DNA of 64,000 nt from Brassica napus (GCF_020379485.1 NC_063452.1:28526770-28590769), one strand, 5' to 3'. Positions 12,471-25,260 are shown, counted from the first letter of the stretch. The notes: a model not told the origin generated them from the letters alone. A program made the numbers and translations.

Positions 12471-12914
12471 TGATTAGTACAAGAATGAAGAGCATAAAAA
12501 TACAGAGAGTACTTAGAAAGGAATCTAGATTAATTATCACATATGCATAATTAAGATAACGACACTAAAAGTTTGTTTGATTATTAAATTTAAATAACTA
12601 AGATGTTTATAAATTAATAAAAACAATGTATGTTTTAATTATTTTGATAATATATAATTATTTCAAGCCTCTATAAATTCACGCATAACCTTTTCAAACA
12701 TTTTTGTAAATTATAATTTGTCTACACGATTATGTATATTATGACAATAATACATTTCTATTGATTTATAAGATTGGATGTGAATACCAATACAAACTGC
12801 GAGGAAAACCTATTTCACAAAATACCATTTTATTATTTTACACAAATTAATAATCAATAAATGCGTACATATTTACAAATTTAAATTTCTTACTATTTCT
12901 GACATTGTATAATA

Positions 12915-12940
12915 AGATGCCCGTTCGTACGAGCGTGTTA
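12915..12940 (+). repeat. near-perfect palindrome, candidate Helitron 3' hairpin
   Basis: ATGCCCGTTCGTACGAGCGTG contains CGTTCGTACGAGCG, which is palindromic except for one pair. GC-rich hairpins like this sit 10-12 bp before Helitron 3' ends, but the following sequence lacks a clean CTRR|T. Confidence 0.35.
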
Positions 12941-13003
12941 GAACCACACTCTTGGTAAACCAATAAGCGAATGCTAAACTATGATGACCTCCGTACGAAT
13001 TCA

Positions 13004-13043
13004 CATGGCCAGTGGGAATTCACATGGCCAGTGGGCAGTGGCC
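13004..13043 (+). repeat. 20-bp tandem duplication
   Basis: GAATTCACATGGCCAGTGGG occurs twice head to tail, followed by a partial third GCAGTGGCC. The rest of 12,950-13,844 is AT-rich and holds no supported gene. Confidence 0.8.
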
Positions 13044-13852
13044 ACAGTTTTCTATCCATTTTTGTTTTCTTTCCACTCATTCCCATTTCTTATTTGGTGC
13101 ATCTCCTTAACCCACTGCCTCATATTTTTTTACCTTTTTTTTTAATCCCATTTTATTAGAGTATTTTATACTGTAATTATTGTTCTGCTAGCATTAAGCA
13201 GGTGCTTAGCCACTATTGGATGCTTTATTTATTTAACTAATCAGCATTTATTCTGATTCATTCATCTTTTTATATCTCAGTACAGGTGTTGCACGTTGGG
13301 AGGACCACAAGCTTTTACCCGCAATGTTTATTAAATTGTAATTATTTGGTTTTTAGTTAACAAGTTATTTATTTCTTAATAATAAAGCATCTATTTACTT
13401 TTAGAGGAGCACCTATAATTTTTTTTAAAACTTTGACTTAAAATTTCATTATTAAAAAATCTTTTCAGCATATCTTTTATTCTTACTCTAAAATAGAGTA
13501 TTATTTATGTTCTTATTTTAGAACATTTTTTTATTTTTAAAATGACCATTTAAAAATATTTTATAATTATTCATGAACTTTTTTTCCAAAAAAATTATGC
13601 ATAAACTAAATATTTTTAATTATAACTTTTTTTTAAAAAAAATCTCCATATACTTTGATATAGTTTTGGCATTCTAATCCAAAATAAGGGGTATTTAAAT
13701 AATTTCAGAATTTATTGAATCTTGAAAACAATGAAATAAAAGACTTAGTTTGCAATTTCTTAAATAAAATATATTAATATCAAATTATAACTAGCATTTT
13801 ATTTTTCAGAGAAAAAATAAAAAAATACATTAGAGAAAAAATCACCTCTAAT

Positions 13853-14355
13853 TAGGGCTAGATTCGGGGGTCAACCCGCCCCGCATAACCCGCAAACCCG
13901 CGGATCGACTCTATTTTTTTTACTCACAATTCTGACCCGCATAACCCGCGAAAGAAAAATCATACACCCGCACCCTCCCCGCTGAGATTTGCATGTAACC
14001 CGCGGGGCCTGCAGATAATATTAAATTTAATAAACAATTATTTTTATTATATATTAATTACTTTTTACAATAAAATAATACATTTATAATTTAAATTATA
14101 TAATTTTAATAATTTTATATATTTTTTACAATTTTTTATTTATTTTTTTAATTTTTTTTTAATACAGTTTTTTTTTAATTTTGTGGGTTGGCAGGTACCC
14201 GCAAATCTAATTTGGCCGACCCGCACCCGCCCCACTGAAAATCGACTCAACCCACATCCGCATGTTGAAATTTGTAAATCAGTCGATCCACATCCGCCCC
14301 GCAGCGGGTCAAACGGGGCAGGACCCGCAGGTAATGTCCCAAATTCCGAGCTCTA
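13853..14355. mobile_element. hAT-type non-autonomous element with 8-bp TSD
   Basis: The left end begins TAGGGCTAGATTCGGGGG and the right end finishes AAATTCCGAGCTCTA (TAGAGCTCGG on the other strand). Flanks are CCTCTAAT (13845-13852) and CCTCTACT (14356-14363), 7 of 8 identical, as expected for hAT target duplication. Both subterminal zones are packed with ACCCGC/GCGGGT motifs on an AT-rich core. No ORF of substance. This is a known class of Brassicaceae hAT MITE with GC-rich subterminal repeats. Confidence 0.8.
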
Positions 14356-14439
14356 CCTCTACTGTAGAAAAAAACGTATAGAAGAATACTTTTGAGATAG
14401 TCTTACATGCCGATGGAGACTATAATAATGAGTTTTCTT

Positions 14440-15353
14440 ACTTAGGGCATGATTATCCTAGAGACAGTCTCTTAATTGTTTTTTAATATTATTAGGTAAT
14501 AAATGTGAGTTTAAGAGATTTAGCTAAGAGATCCGAATATTTATATGGTTCAATGCAAGTTTTTTAATTAAGGATTTTTTTAAAAAAAATTAAATATTTT
14601 TTTTATTAAACTTAAAATTTTTTGATTAAATAAAACATAGTAAAATATAACATTTTAAATATAGATTTTTAGATAAAAACATGAAAACAAAGATTAGTAA
14701 AATAAACGACAATAATTTGAATTGTAAAATTATCAAAGGTTTGATCAAAATGTTGATCAAAGATTTTATCAAAATGTTGATCAAAGATTTGATTAAATGT
14801 ATCATCAAATGATTCATATCTAAAGTGTTTTGAGAAGAAGAAGAAGCTATATATGGTGATTAAAGAGAGAAGATGAGTAAAGAGAGAAGATGACGATGTT
14901 TGTCCTTGAGAAAAAAAAAGAACTTGAGATGGTAGAAAGAACATGCAATCAAAATGTTTTGGTTGTTTGGTATGGTGAGAAGGAGAGAAAATGAACTTGT
15001 GTTTTCTCTTTGGTTTGGTGAGACGGTAGAACATGAGATCAAAATGTTTGGTCGTTTGGTTTTATATAGAGAATCAGAGTACACAAGTCACTAGTAATCA
15101 GGTGAATACACAAGTCTTTGAGTACACAAGATTACAAAATAGAAAAATGATACATGAGGGTGACACAAAAAAACAGTCTACAAAACAACACAATGACACA
15201 ACAAAACAAGAGACAAAAAACTAGACTTGCTTCACAACAGAGTGACAGAACCAAAGTTTTCTTCAGCGTGACACAAAAAAACAAGACATAAGAAAACAAG
15301 ACACAAGTACAAAGTCTTCTTATCCGTGACAAAGGCTTTGGCTTCATTGTGTA
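14440..15353. other. non-coding stretch with short tandem repeats
   Basis: At 14,735-14,815 there are three to four degenerate copies of a ~24-bp unit built on TTGATCAAAATGTTGATCAA; frames read through it are low-complexity and not believable genes. From 15,100 to 15,345 the sequence is rich in GACACAAAACAA-type repeats. TTAGGGCATGATTATCCT at about 14,442 resembles the terminus of a DNA transposon, but no partner was found. Confidence 0.4.
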
Positions 15354-15911
15354 TCTCTATTATATAAAAGGGGTTAAGTTTGAGCTTCCTAAGCCCTGCC
15401 ACATGGGAAAAAATATTCAGAACCAACCAATATGCCATGTCATCCCGGACTGGGCTTGAAATTGAAAAAAAATTTGTCACCTTCGCGGCCCGTTAGACCC
15501 ATCTCGCAGCCCAATCCCGAGCCTCTCTTCATATTGGTCGCAGCCCATTACCCATCTCGCAGCCCAATCCACAGCTCTTGATACGGTGCGGGTTATATCA
15601 CCCTCCTCTCAGAAATCTCAAAATCACTAACCCTAATCGCCGTCTCGATCTCTTTGTCGATTCTCTTCCTCCCCCAAACTCATCCCGATCTCTTTGTCGA
15701 TTCTCTTCCTCTCCCCTAACTCATCCCACATAACGTCCCCGATGAGAGTGCTGGTACTTCAATGTGCTCTCATAAATCCTCCATTGAAGATCCCTACGGC
15801 CCCTCAACATCCCCCCTCCGGCTCGCTCGATGATATCTAGATCCCTATTTATACCCTTATCCCTCTTACCTTAGACCTCTTACATGAGATCGTCAAATCC
15901 ATACCCTTATC

Positions 15912-18571
15912 ATGGCAAAAAAGACTGCGATCCTTACCGGCGAAGCTTCTTCTCCTCTCCTCTTCCGACATGTTACACCAGGACCAGGAGATTCCACCTT
16001 GCAGTTCAGGCTTATCCATTTATGGGATGCTCGCAAGAATGTGAAAGGAGGACCAGCCATCATTCTTGGGATCGAGCTGCTTATGATCGATGCGGAGGTT
16101 TGCGTTCATATCTCATTGTGCATGTGTTGTTAACTTCTGAAATACACTAACGGATAATTAGATTAGCGTATCTTGAAAAAATAACTTGATTGGTTGGTTT
16201 GAAATTATCTCTGATTGGTCTTCCTGTCTCATTATTCATTGTATCTATTATATTAGCTTGTCTTGATCAGACCTATTTAAACTGTACTTGATTTATTGGG
16301 TTGAGATGAAATTAGATTAGCATATCTTGAAAAAAAACCTGATTGATTGGTTTGAAATTATATTAGCGTATCTATTTAAACTGTTATATCATTGCTGTTT
16401 TGTTGTTTTGCTAATCGCCGCATCCATCTCGAGAAAAAAACTTGATTGATTGGTTTGAAATTATATTGATATCATTGCAAGTTTATTGTTTTGCTAATCA
16501 CCGCATATATGTTAAGCTTTTGCATTGTTTACTTGAGAGTGCTTTGATAGCTTTTATATTGTTTACTTGAGAGTGTTGTGATAGAGTAATACCAGAACTA
16601 GAAATTGTTTTGTTTGCCTTGAACATTAGAATTTGTAAACACTCTACTTTTAGATATTCAACTTAATCGATATTGTCTCTCTGCTCTGTAGGGTACTGTG
16701 GCTCAGGGGTTCATCGGTCAGAACCGTCGCAACCAATATGAAAAAGAGCTCCAGCGTGGGAGGATATACACACTGACAAACTTCTATGCTTCCAACAGCA
16801 AGGTGATGTACCATGTTGCTGATCAGAGGCTGGTGATTTGCATCTCACACGCCTCGGACCTGTCGAAGTTTGATGACAACATTGAAGGCATTTTGACAGA
16901 GCGCTTCAGAATCCATTCCTTTTCAGATTTTGAAGCCAACTGCGATCTCAGAGGAGATCTTCACGGTAAGGTTTAGGTAATTTCTTATCATGTTTGACTG
17001 TGTCCGCGCTGACTATTTGTGTGGCTGTGTGTTGTAGATGTTGTTGGCCACCTTAATCTGGTTGAAGGCCAGACTCTCCATCAGCATCCGGTGTTGTGCA
17101 CCAAGGATGACTTGACTTCTCGGAAAGTTATGGTTCATCTGCAGCTTAAAGAGTAAGCTGTTATAGTTTTCTATTATATAATCCTTGTTTAAGCATCTAC
17201 TTTTTTTTTAACATATACTCTATGATCCTTATTTAACCATTTACTCTTTTTTAACCCGCAGTGGTACAGTGATTAACGTCTATCTGTGGGACGAGGCTGC
17301 TGAAAATTTCCGCATGAAGTTTGACGCATGTGCAGTGACTCCGACGGTTCTATTGGTCACAACGGTCAATCCTAAAAGACTCGGAGGTAATCTCTCTCTG
17401 ACTCCATATAAGACATCCTAATCACTCGCATTTAGTTACATAAACCTACCACTAACTGCTTCTGTTATTGGCAGGGAAATTATGCCTAAGTTCAATGTCC
17501 TCATCAAGAGTGTTTTTGGACGAAGAGGTTGATCCCACCAAGGAATACTTGACCTGGTTAGTATTTTAGATTTCTAAATTTAAAGTTTTCTATATTTAAC
17601 AACCTTGAAGATCGCCTGATTTTAAATTTTTTAAAAGGTTGAGCACGAACTCTTCTGCAACTTCTTCGGTCAACCCTGTTGAGGTGGTTAAATCTGAGAC
17701 GCTCACAATAAGTGAGATTGCTGCCTTCATCAAGCGTCAGCCTGCTAAGGTAATCCCATTTGGTTATTACAATGAAACACTTTTCTGAGTTTAGTTGCTG
17801 ACAAACTTTGGCATGTGATTTCAGATTGCCTACTTTGACTGCATTGCCACCATTGATGATGTCAAGCTTGGCACTGAGTGGTATTACATCGCTTGCAAGG
17901 ACTGCCAGACAAAGTTAAACCGTGGGCCGACAACAATGCTTTGTCCAAAATGCGGCAATGAAAATTCTACTGCAGTAGCCAAGTAAGATTCTCCATTCAA
18001 ACATGTTTTCATTCTACAATGTGTATTCTAATTACTTGCCTTTGAAACAGCTACCGCGTAGAATTGTCTGTCTATGATAATGAGGAGCAGTGCACTTTCA
18101 TCATTCTCAGAGATGCTGGTAAAGATCTCATTGGCAGAAAAGCAACAGAGTTGATCGACACTTATGTTGAGGTACATGTTATTCTGTTGAAAATTGATAA
18201 TCATGATAAGACTTGACACGTATTTTATTGAATTTTCAAAGCTACCAATTTGATAAATGATTCTGTTATAATAGGAAAATGGTGGAGATGGGGCTGAGCT
18301 TGAGATTCCACTGCCACAATGTTTTATCGACACAATAGGACAGACAAAGAAATTCAGGATCAAGGTGGCTCACTACAACTTCACATCTACCCGCCTATCC
18401 TTGACAGCTACCAAAATTGTCTCATCAGCAGTTTTGCCACCAAAGAATCCTCCACTCAAGACGCCACCAAGAAGTGAAGTGGAAATGTCCGAGTTAGCTG
18501 AGAGCAGTAGTGGTGGTACTTCAGCCAGTGACGACAAGAAGAAAGCAAAGCGTGCCAAGCTTAGTGGCTAG
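15912..18571 (+). CDS. replication protein A 70-kDa subunit-like protein, 9 exons, intact
   Basis: Single-stranded-DNA-binding protein of the RPA large-subunit family. Nine exons with GT-AG borders and consistent phases: 15912-16097, 16692-16965, 17038-17152, 17262-17386, 17475-17556, 17638-17749, 17825-17982, 18051-18171 and 18275-18571. Together they make 1,470 bp (489 aa) without a stop. Three OB-fold regions can be seen: LQFRLIHLWDARKNVKGG near the start; DVVGHLNLVEGQ with DGTVINVYLWDE in the middle; and a C-terminal one bearing a four-cysteine zinc ribbon (CKDCQTK...CPKCGNE). It ends in a basic tail, KKKAKRAKLSG, that could be a nuclear signal. It is shorter than canonical RPA70 (about 600+ aa) and lacks the N-terminal protein-interaction domain. 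Such shortened RPA genes are known Helitron cargo in plants, and this one lies inside a candidate Helitron. Whether it is expressed cannot be told here. Confidence 0.85.
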
Positions 18572-19440
18572 ATCACATGCAGTATAGTCACTCCATCAGT
18601 GGCTGGTACAGACTGCCCAATCATAATGCTTCTCCAATAACAGTCTTCTTATCTCTTTTTAATCAGTTTGCTTTCTTCTTCTTGCAAAGACAATTTATTA
18701 TTTGAAAAATCTTATGGTTTTGTTTTCTTATTAAAGTTGTTTGGTTTTCATTCTTATCTTGGTTATGAAACTATGATAATTTATGCCTACCTGTTCATTG
18801 TCACTACTATACTCATGCATATATGAAGGATATCAAACGGGCCATGCGTTTAGTTTATGTAATTATCCAAGTGATTAATTTGTCCTATTGGTTGGAGTCA
18901 GTGATGGAGAAAAACCAAATTTCACAATTCATGTTTGTTATGTATATGAATCTGATCATTGTATATGTAGTGGAACATGAAAAAAAAAATGGCAAATGGA
19001 CTACGTACTTAAGAATTCACATTGTTATAAATCCAATGCATGCATGGATTTGTTAAGTCCAGCTGTTAATGGCAAAAGATATTCATGCCAAAAATTGAAG
19101 AAAATATATTCAACCATTAATACAAATAACAAGAGATATGGAAACAAAACAATACGTATTCCAAAAGAGATTTGGTCTCTGACTCGAAGCTCAACACGGC
19201 ATATTCATTACCGCACTGCAGTCTCCACCGATTCTCCTTCTACCTTCCTAGAGAGGTCTTCGACGCCTGAATAGGAAACCGGCTGACATCTCATCACGTA
19301 AGCAATAGTATACCATCAAACGGCTTTGCCAATTCGCTTCACTAGGTTTTTGTGGTGGATCTGACCATGGTCAAACCAACCTCCAAACACCACATGCTTG
19401 CATCAATATCATCCCTTTATTTATCACAGTTTGGTTCATC
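18572..19440. other. 3' flank of the RPA-like gene, no further gene
   Basis: Probable 3' UTR with AATAAT- and TTATTA-type A/T signals to about 18,760, then unassigned sequence up to the CACTA insertion. Short open frames here match nothing recognisable. Confidence 0.4.
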
Positions 19441-19443
19441 ATA

Positions 19444-19790
19444 CACTACAAGAAAACAGCGGTATTCTGACGGACACTCCGACGGAAAATGAAATCCTCG
19501 GAATTTCCCGAGGATACTCCGAGGAAACCCAAAATTAGGTTTCCTCGGAATTTCCTCGGAATATACCGACAGAATTCCGAGGAAATATCAATCCGTCTGA
19601 ATATTCCGATGGAATAATGAGGAAAAATGTATTCCTCGGAAAAAACCGATGAATTCCGAGGATATATTATAGCTGTTGGAGAGCCGTTGGAGAGCCGTTG
19701 GGGGATTTTAAAAATTCCGAGGAAATTTCGACGAACTAGCTGTTGGCGTCGGAGTTCCGTCGGAATTTCCTCGGTCTGTCGGCAAGATTT
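19444..19790 (+). repeat. left subterminal repeat zone of the CACTA element
   Basis: Many direct and inverted copies of a ~10-bp motif, TTCCTCGGAA/TTCCGAGGAA, and of TTCCGACGGAA variants follow the terminal inverted repeat. The same motif recurs at the right end (28,090-28,400) and in the internal array. Confidence 0.85.
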
Positions 19791-19887
19791 CAACTATAAA
19801 TACAAGAACCCCTCTTCCTCTTCATTCACTCCATATCTTCATCCTCCCTCGTATTCTCTTTACACACGAATTTGATTCATAAAAAAC

Positions 19888-22800
19888 ATGTCTTCTTCAA
19901 ATTATTTTCGTTCTTAGATCGATCGACCTCATTTGGATCCGAACACGAGATTTCTTACGGAAGAATACCAACGAGGTATAACCGAATTCATGGGGTTAGT
20001 TCACCGACAACCGGAAGCAAAAACAGGTATGTTAAGATGTCTTTGCTCTAATTGTAAAAATAGAAAGGTTATTAAAGAGTGGGATGTTTGGACTCATCTA
20101 TATTTGAGTGGGTTTACACGAAGTTACAAAATTTGGTATCATCATGGGGAAACTGATTATGAACATGGTAGTACTAGCGAACCTCAGCCAGCGGTTATAT
20201 TAGAAGAACCAATTAGAACGGATGTAGATTATGGTGTAGGTACTGAGGAGATGGTAAATGATCATTTTAGAGGGGAAGATTTACCCAATGCACAAGCTAG
20301 GAGATTTTATGATATGTTGGATGGTGGAAAGCAACAATTGTACGAAGGTTGCAGAGATGGTCATTCAGCTTTATCATCTGCTACAAGATTGATGGGCATT
20401 AAAACAGATTATAATTTGGCTGAAGACTGTGTGGATGCGATTGCTGATTTTGTAAAAGGTATTCTACCTGAGGATAATGTAGCTCCTGGTTCATACTACG
20501 AGGTTCAGAAACTCGTAGCTGGTCTTGGTTTAACGTATCAGGTAATAGATGTATGCAGCGACAACTGCATGATTTATTGGAGGGCGGATGAACAGCGGGT
20601 TACATGCAAATTTTGTGGAAAGCCTCGTTATAAAGATACGAGTGGAAGAGTTCCAGTGCCAAATAAAAGGATGTGGTATTTGCCTTTGACGGAAAGGTTG
20701 CAGAGGTTGTATCTGTCTGAACGCACAGCGCAACCAATGAGATGGTATGCGGAGCACTCAACAGATGGTGAGATCAGACATCCTTCAGATGCAAAAGCGT
20801 GGAAGCATTTCCAATCTAAGTATCCCGAGTTTGCGTATGAGAGAAGAAATGTCTACCTTGGATTATGTACTGATGGTTTCAGCCCGTTTGGCAAGAGTGG
20901 AAGACAGTATTCTCTATGGCCAGTCTTACACCATACAACCTACCCCCAAACTTGTGCTTGCGACGAGAGTTTTTGTTTCTCTCGATTCTCGTTCCCGGAC
21001 CAGAGCATCCTAAGAGATCACTTGATGTGTTTCTTCAGCCACTAATATATGAGTTGCAACAACTATGGGCTCAAGGTGCTTAAACATACGATGTTTCGTG
21101 TAAAGAAAACTTTCAAATGCGGGCAGTACTAATGTGGACAATAAGTGATTTTCCAGCATATGGTATGTTATCTGGATGGACAACGCATGGAAGGCTATCA
21201 TGTCCATATTGTCAAGATAACACTGATGCTTTCCAACTAAAACACGGAAAGAAAACGTGTTGGTTTGACTGTCACAGGAGATTCCTACCACCTGATCATC
21301 CATATCGTAGGAGTAGGAATTTGTTTACGAAGAACAAGAGGGTGTTTGACAGTCCACCTCCGGAAATTTGTGGGAAAGATTTGAAGACACAACTAAGAGA
21401 TTTTGGTGCAGAAAGGACGCCAGACGTCGGTGGACATGAGCGTTTTCCGGTAGATGCTGTTGGAGACCTACATAACTGGCACAAAAAAAGTATTTTCTGG
21501 GATCTGCCATACTGGGAGGATCATCTGCTAAGGCATAATTTAGATGTCATGCATATTGAGAAAAACTTTTTTGACAATCTCATGAACACGATCCTTAATG
21601 TTCAAGGTAAAACAAAGGATAATTTGAAGTCAAGACTGGATTTAGTCGATATATGTGCTCGTTCAGAACTTCATGTTGATGAGAATGGTAGGGCTCTTTT
21701 TCCCATATACCGACTTGATGCAGAGGGAAAAGATGCGTTCTTTGATTGGATTTCAAACGATGTGGAATTTCCAGACGGTTACGCATCTAATTTGCGTAAC
21801 TGTATCGACAGAAAGGAAGAAAAGTTTACTGGCATGAAAAGCCACGATTGCCATGTAATGATGCAGCGCCTCCTTCCGTTTGCCTTCAAGGAACTATTAC
21901 CACGAAATGTTCATGAAGCAATTGCAGGGATAAGTGGTTTCTTCCGCGATTTATGCATGAGATCAGTGACTCTTGAAGTTATTGAAAATTTGAAGACTAA
22001 AATAGCCGTGATTCAGTGCAACCTTGAGAAGATATTTCCTCCCTTATTTTTTGATGTTATGGAGCATCTTGTTATTCACCTGGCAAGAGAATTGGAACTT
22101 GGTGGTCCTGTGCAGTATAGATGGATGTATCTGTATGAGCGGTATATGTTCCATTTGAAGAAGATGGTGAAAAATTTAAGTAGGGTTGAAGGTTCTATAG
22201 TCGCACAGATGATCAATGAATAAACTTCAAACTTTGCCGAGTACTACTTTCCAGCAGAAGTTCAGACCAAAAACAGAAGACTTGCTCGGCATGATGATAG
22301 AGGCGAACGGGCAACATATCATGTTACGGTTCCAGACATTTTCACAGACGTTGGACGACTTAGCGGAAAACCAAAGGACCGTCGACTTACTGAGCAGGAG
22401 CGCAGTAATTTGCAAACATATTTGCTCACCAACTGCGAAGATGTTCTTCAATATGAGAGGTAAATAAATAAGCTTACAAATTTTTATTTTAACAAGTTGA
22501 AATTTAAATCTTAATTAATTACATTATTGTCATCATATGTACAAGATTTTCATGGCAGAAAAGAGGTTCGAATATAGATACGCCACAGAGGAAGAACTAG
22601 AAGAAATGAAGCAGAGAGAATTTTCTGGATGGATGTTTACTTATGTGAGTGCTTTAAACAAATTAAAATATCATTTATCACATATTTATACTAATTCACA
22701 TTTTTTGATATATAGGTGTCTGCTGGTTTGGCCAGAGGTGAAACATTTGACGATTGGATACGCGAGATGGTCGTTGGACCAAAATTTGTTGTGAAGTCAT

Positions 22801-23473
22801 ATCCGAGATTTTGTACTCGAGGATATGCATTCACAACTCAGAAGAGGAGACGTTCGAGTACGACTTATGATGCTGGCGTTTGTTCTGCATCAGGAGATGA
22901 TGTATACTACGGACACATACATGAGATTTTGGAAATCAAGTATTTGGGCATGGTTGGATTGCGTTGTACTGTTTTCTATTGTTATTGGCACGACAACACT
23001 CTAGATCGAGGTGTGAGAACAGATGCATTTGGTGTTACATCAGTAAATTCGAGGCGAAAGCAACAATATTATGATCCTTTCATTCTTGCTTCTCAGGCCG
23101 ATCAGGTAATTAAATGTTATTTATTTAGAATGTGTATTAATTTATAATTTTACTAATAATTTTTTAAATGTTACAGGTTTGTTATATCAAGTACCCCCGG
23201 GTAAGGAACAGAGATGATCCATGGGTTCCTGTTACAAGACTCAACCCGAGAGGCCGAGTTCAGGGAAGTTCTGAGCTGGAAGACCCACTACAACCAAGCA
23301 CATCTGGCAACTTAAGTGCAGCAGAAGATTTAGCTGGAGTTGGCCTTGTAGTCGATTTAACCGAATTCGGAGAGGAAGCCGTCGTTCACGTAGAGGATGA
23401 ACTAGTGATTGGAGAGTTTCACCAAGATCCAGATTCAAATTCATCTGGTGATGATGACTCAGAAACAGACTAG
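19888..23473 (+). pseudogene. TNPD/TNP2-like CACTA transposase, broken
   Basis: Transposase of the tnp2 family that cuts at the CACTA ends. Probable exons: 19,888-22,459; about 22,547-22,644; 22,716-23,105; 23,177-23,473. Family features: an N-terminal zinc-finger-like segment (CLCSNCKNR, HLYLSGF, WYHHGE); the tnp2 core starting near VCSDNCMIYW and including GFSPFG, SLWPV, GWTTHGRLSCPYC and NLDVMHIEKN; LVIHLARELELGGPVQYRW toward its end; and the DUF4216-like C-terminus (TVFYCYWHD and YDPFILASQADQV). It is inactive: TAG replaces a codon at 19,915-19,917, a net one-base loss near 20,925 shifts frame, and TAA stops stand at 21,081-21,083 and 22,221-22,223. No ATG-led full frame remains. The rest is well preserved, suggesting fairly recent decay. 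Confidence 0.92.
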
Positions 23474-23489
23474 CATCGACTTTTTTTTT

Positions 23490-25260
23490 TTTTTTGGAAT
23501 ATTCCGACGGAATTCCGAGGAATATAAGAGTTTCCTCGGAATTTTCTCGGAATTTTCCGAGGAAATAGGGTTTTTAAACCGAAAACAACGTTTTACGGTT
23601 TGAATAACACTTATATAACCTTATTAAGTGTCTTAGACTGATTATGAAGTCAAACATTTGTTCCTTACCCTATAATAAACACTTTTCCGATTGTATGAAC
23701 GAAATCCCCACAACGTAAGAAAAACACTTATACACTTTAACTATAAGGTGAAGGGAATACTTTCAATTCGTTCTGAAATTTGTTATTTCAAGGTTTATGA
23801 TCATCTATACAAACAATCCTCAATGGTATGCATTACAATTGTATAAGAAATGAAATACGGCAAAAAAAATTGATGTTTTGAAACCTCAAACACTAGTTCC
23901 TCGGAATTTCCTCGGAATATTCCGACGGAATTCCGAGGAAGATAAGAGTTTCCTCGAAGTTTCCTCGGAATTTCCTCGGAATATTCCGAGTAAATTCCGA
24001 GGAAATAGGGTTTTTAAACCGAAAACAACGTTTTGCGGTTTGAATAACACTTATATAACCCTTATTAAGTGTCTTAGACTGATTATGAAGTCAAACATTT
24101 GTTCCTTACCCTATAATAAACACTTTTCCGATTGTATGAACGAAATCCCCACAACGTAAGAAAAACACTTATACACTTTAACTATAAGGTGAAGGGAATA
24201 CTTTCAATTCGTTCTGAAATTTGTTATTTCAAGGTTTATGATCATCTATACAAACAATCCTCAATGGTATGCATTACAATTGTATAAGAAATGAAATACG
24301 GCAAAAAAAATTGATGTTTTGAAACCTCAAACACTAGTTCCTCGGAATTCCCTCGGAATATTCCGACGGAATTCCGAGGAAGATAAGAGTTTCCTCGAAG
24401 TTTCCTCGGAATTTCCTCGGAATATTCCGAGTAAATTCCGAGGAAATAGGGTTTTTAAACCGAAAACAACGTTTTGCGGTTTGAATAACACTTATATAAC
24501 CCTTATTAAGTGTCTTAGACTGATTATGAAGTCAAACATTTGTTCCTTACCCTATAATAAACACTTTTCCGATTGTATGAACGAAATACCCACAACGTAA
24601 GAGAAACACTTATACACTTTAACTATAAGGTGAAGGGAATACTTTCAATTCGTTTTGAAATTTGTTATTTCATGGTTTATGATCATCTATACAAAGAATC
24701 CTCAATGGTATGCATTACAATTGTATAGGAAATGAAATACGGCAAAAAAAAAAAATTGATGTTTTGAAACCCCAAACACTAGTTCCTCGGAATTCCCTCG
24801 GAATATTCCGACGGAATTCCGAGGAAGATAAGAGTTTCCTCGGAATTTCCTCGGAATATTCCGAGGAAATAGGGTTTTTAAACCGAAAACAACGTTTTGC
24901 GGTTTGAATAACACTTATATAACCCTTATTAAGTGTCTTAGACTGATTATGAAGTCAAACGTTTGTTCCTTACCCTATAATAAACACTTTTCCGATTGTA
25001 TGAACGAAATCCCGACAACGTAAGAGAAACACTTATACACTTTAACTATAAGGTGAAGGGAATACTTTCAATTCGTTCTGAAATTTGTTATTTCATGGTT
25101 TATGATCATCTATACAAAGAATCCTTAATGGTATGCATTACAATTGTATAAGAAATGAAATACGGCCAAAAAAATTGATGTTTTGAAACCTCAAACACTA
25201 GTTCCTCGGAATTCCCTCGGAATATTCCGATGGAATTCCGAGGGATATTTAAGTATCCAT
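23490..25260 (+). repeat. ~440-bp tandem array inside the CACTA element
   Basis: Four full units and a partial fifth. The anchor CTAGTTCCTCGGAAT recurs at about 23,893, 24,334, 24,779 and 25,199, and GGGTTTTTAAACCGAAAAC recurs in each unit. Each unit starts with a ~120-bp block of the same TTCCGAGGAA-type motifs found at the element ends, followed by a unique AT-rich ~320-bp part. The two middle copies are nearly identical. Open frames across the units are repeat artefacts, not genes. Confidence 0.9.

Larger units (their letters stand above)
7659..12950 (-). mobile_element. degenerate Helitron-derived region
   Basis: At 7659-7690 the minus strand reads through a short GC-rich hairpin (GCACAAGCGTGC core) to CCACCTAG|T, the CTRR|T form of a Helitron 3' end. 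Higher in the region the minus strand has a Rep/helicase N-terminal-like peptide and OB-fold (RPA/DUF223-like) remnants, the two gene types that plant Helitrons carry. A plus-strand string ATCTATATTATAAAAG at 8157 looks like a Helitron 5' end, and a near-palindrome at 12,922-12,935 looks like a 3' hairpin, so more than one element may be overlaid. Limits are approximate. Confidence 0.45.

Noticed and set aside
15033..15347. DNA transposon ends at 14,442 and 30,918 forming one large element
   Set aside because: The end-like strings are not good inverted repeats of each other, and no target duplication was found.
14626..15480. several minus-strand frames of 60-120 codons
   Set aside because: They read through ~24-bp tandem repeats and CACAAAA-rich simple sequence, giving low-complexity proteins; no splice or codon support.
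23878..24914. identical 93-codon frames repeated at 441-bp spacing
   Set aside because: They are copies of the CACTA tandem unit, driven by the TTCCGAGGAA motifs, not genes.
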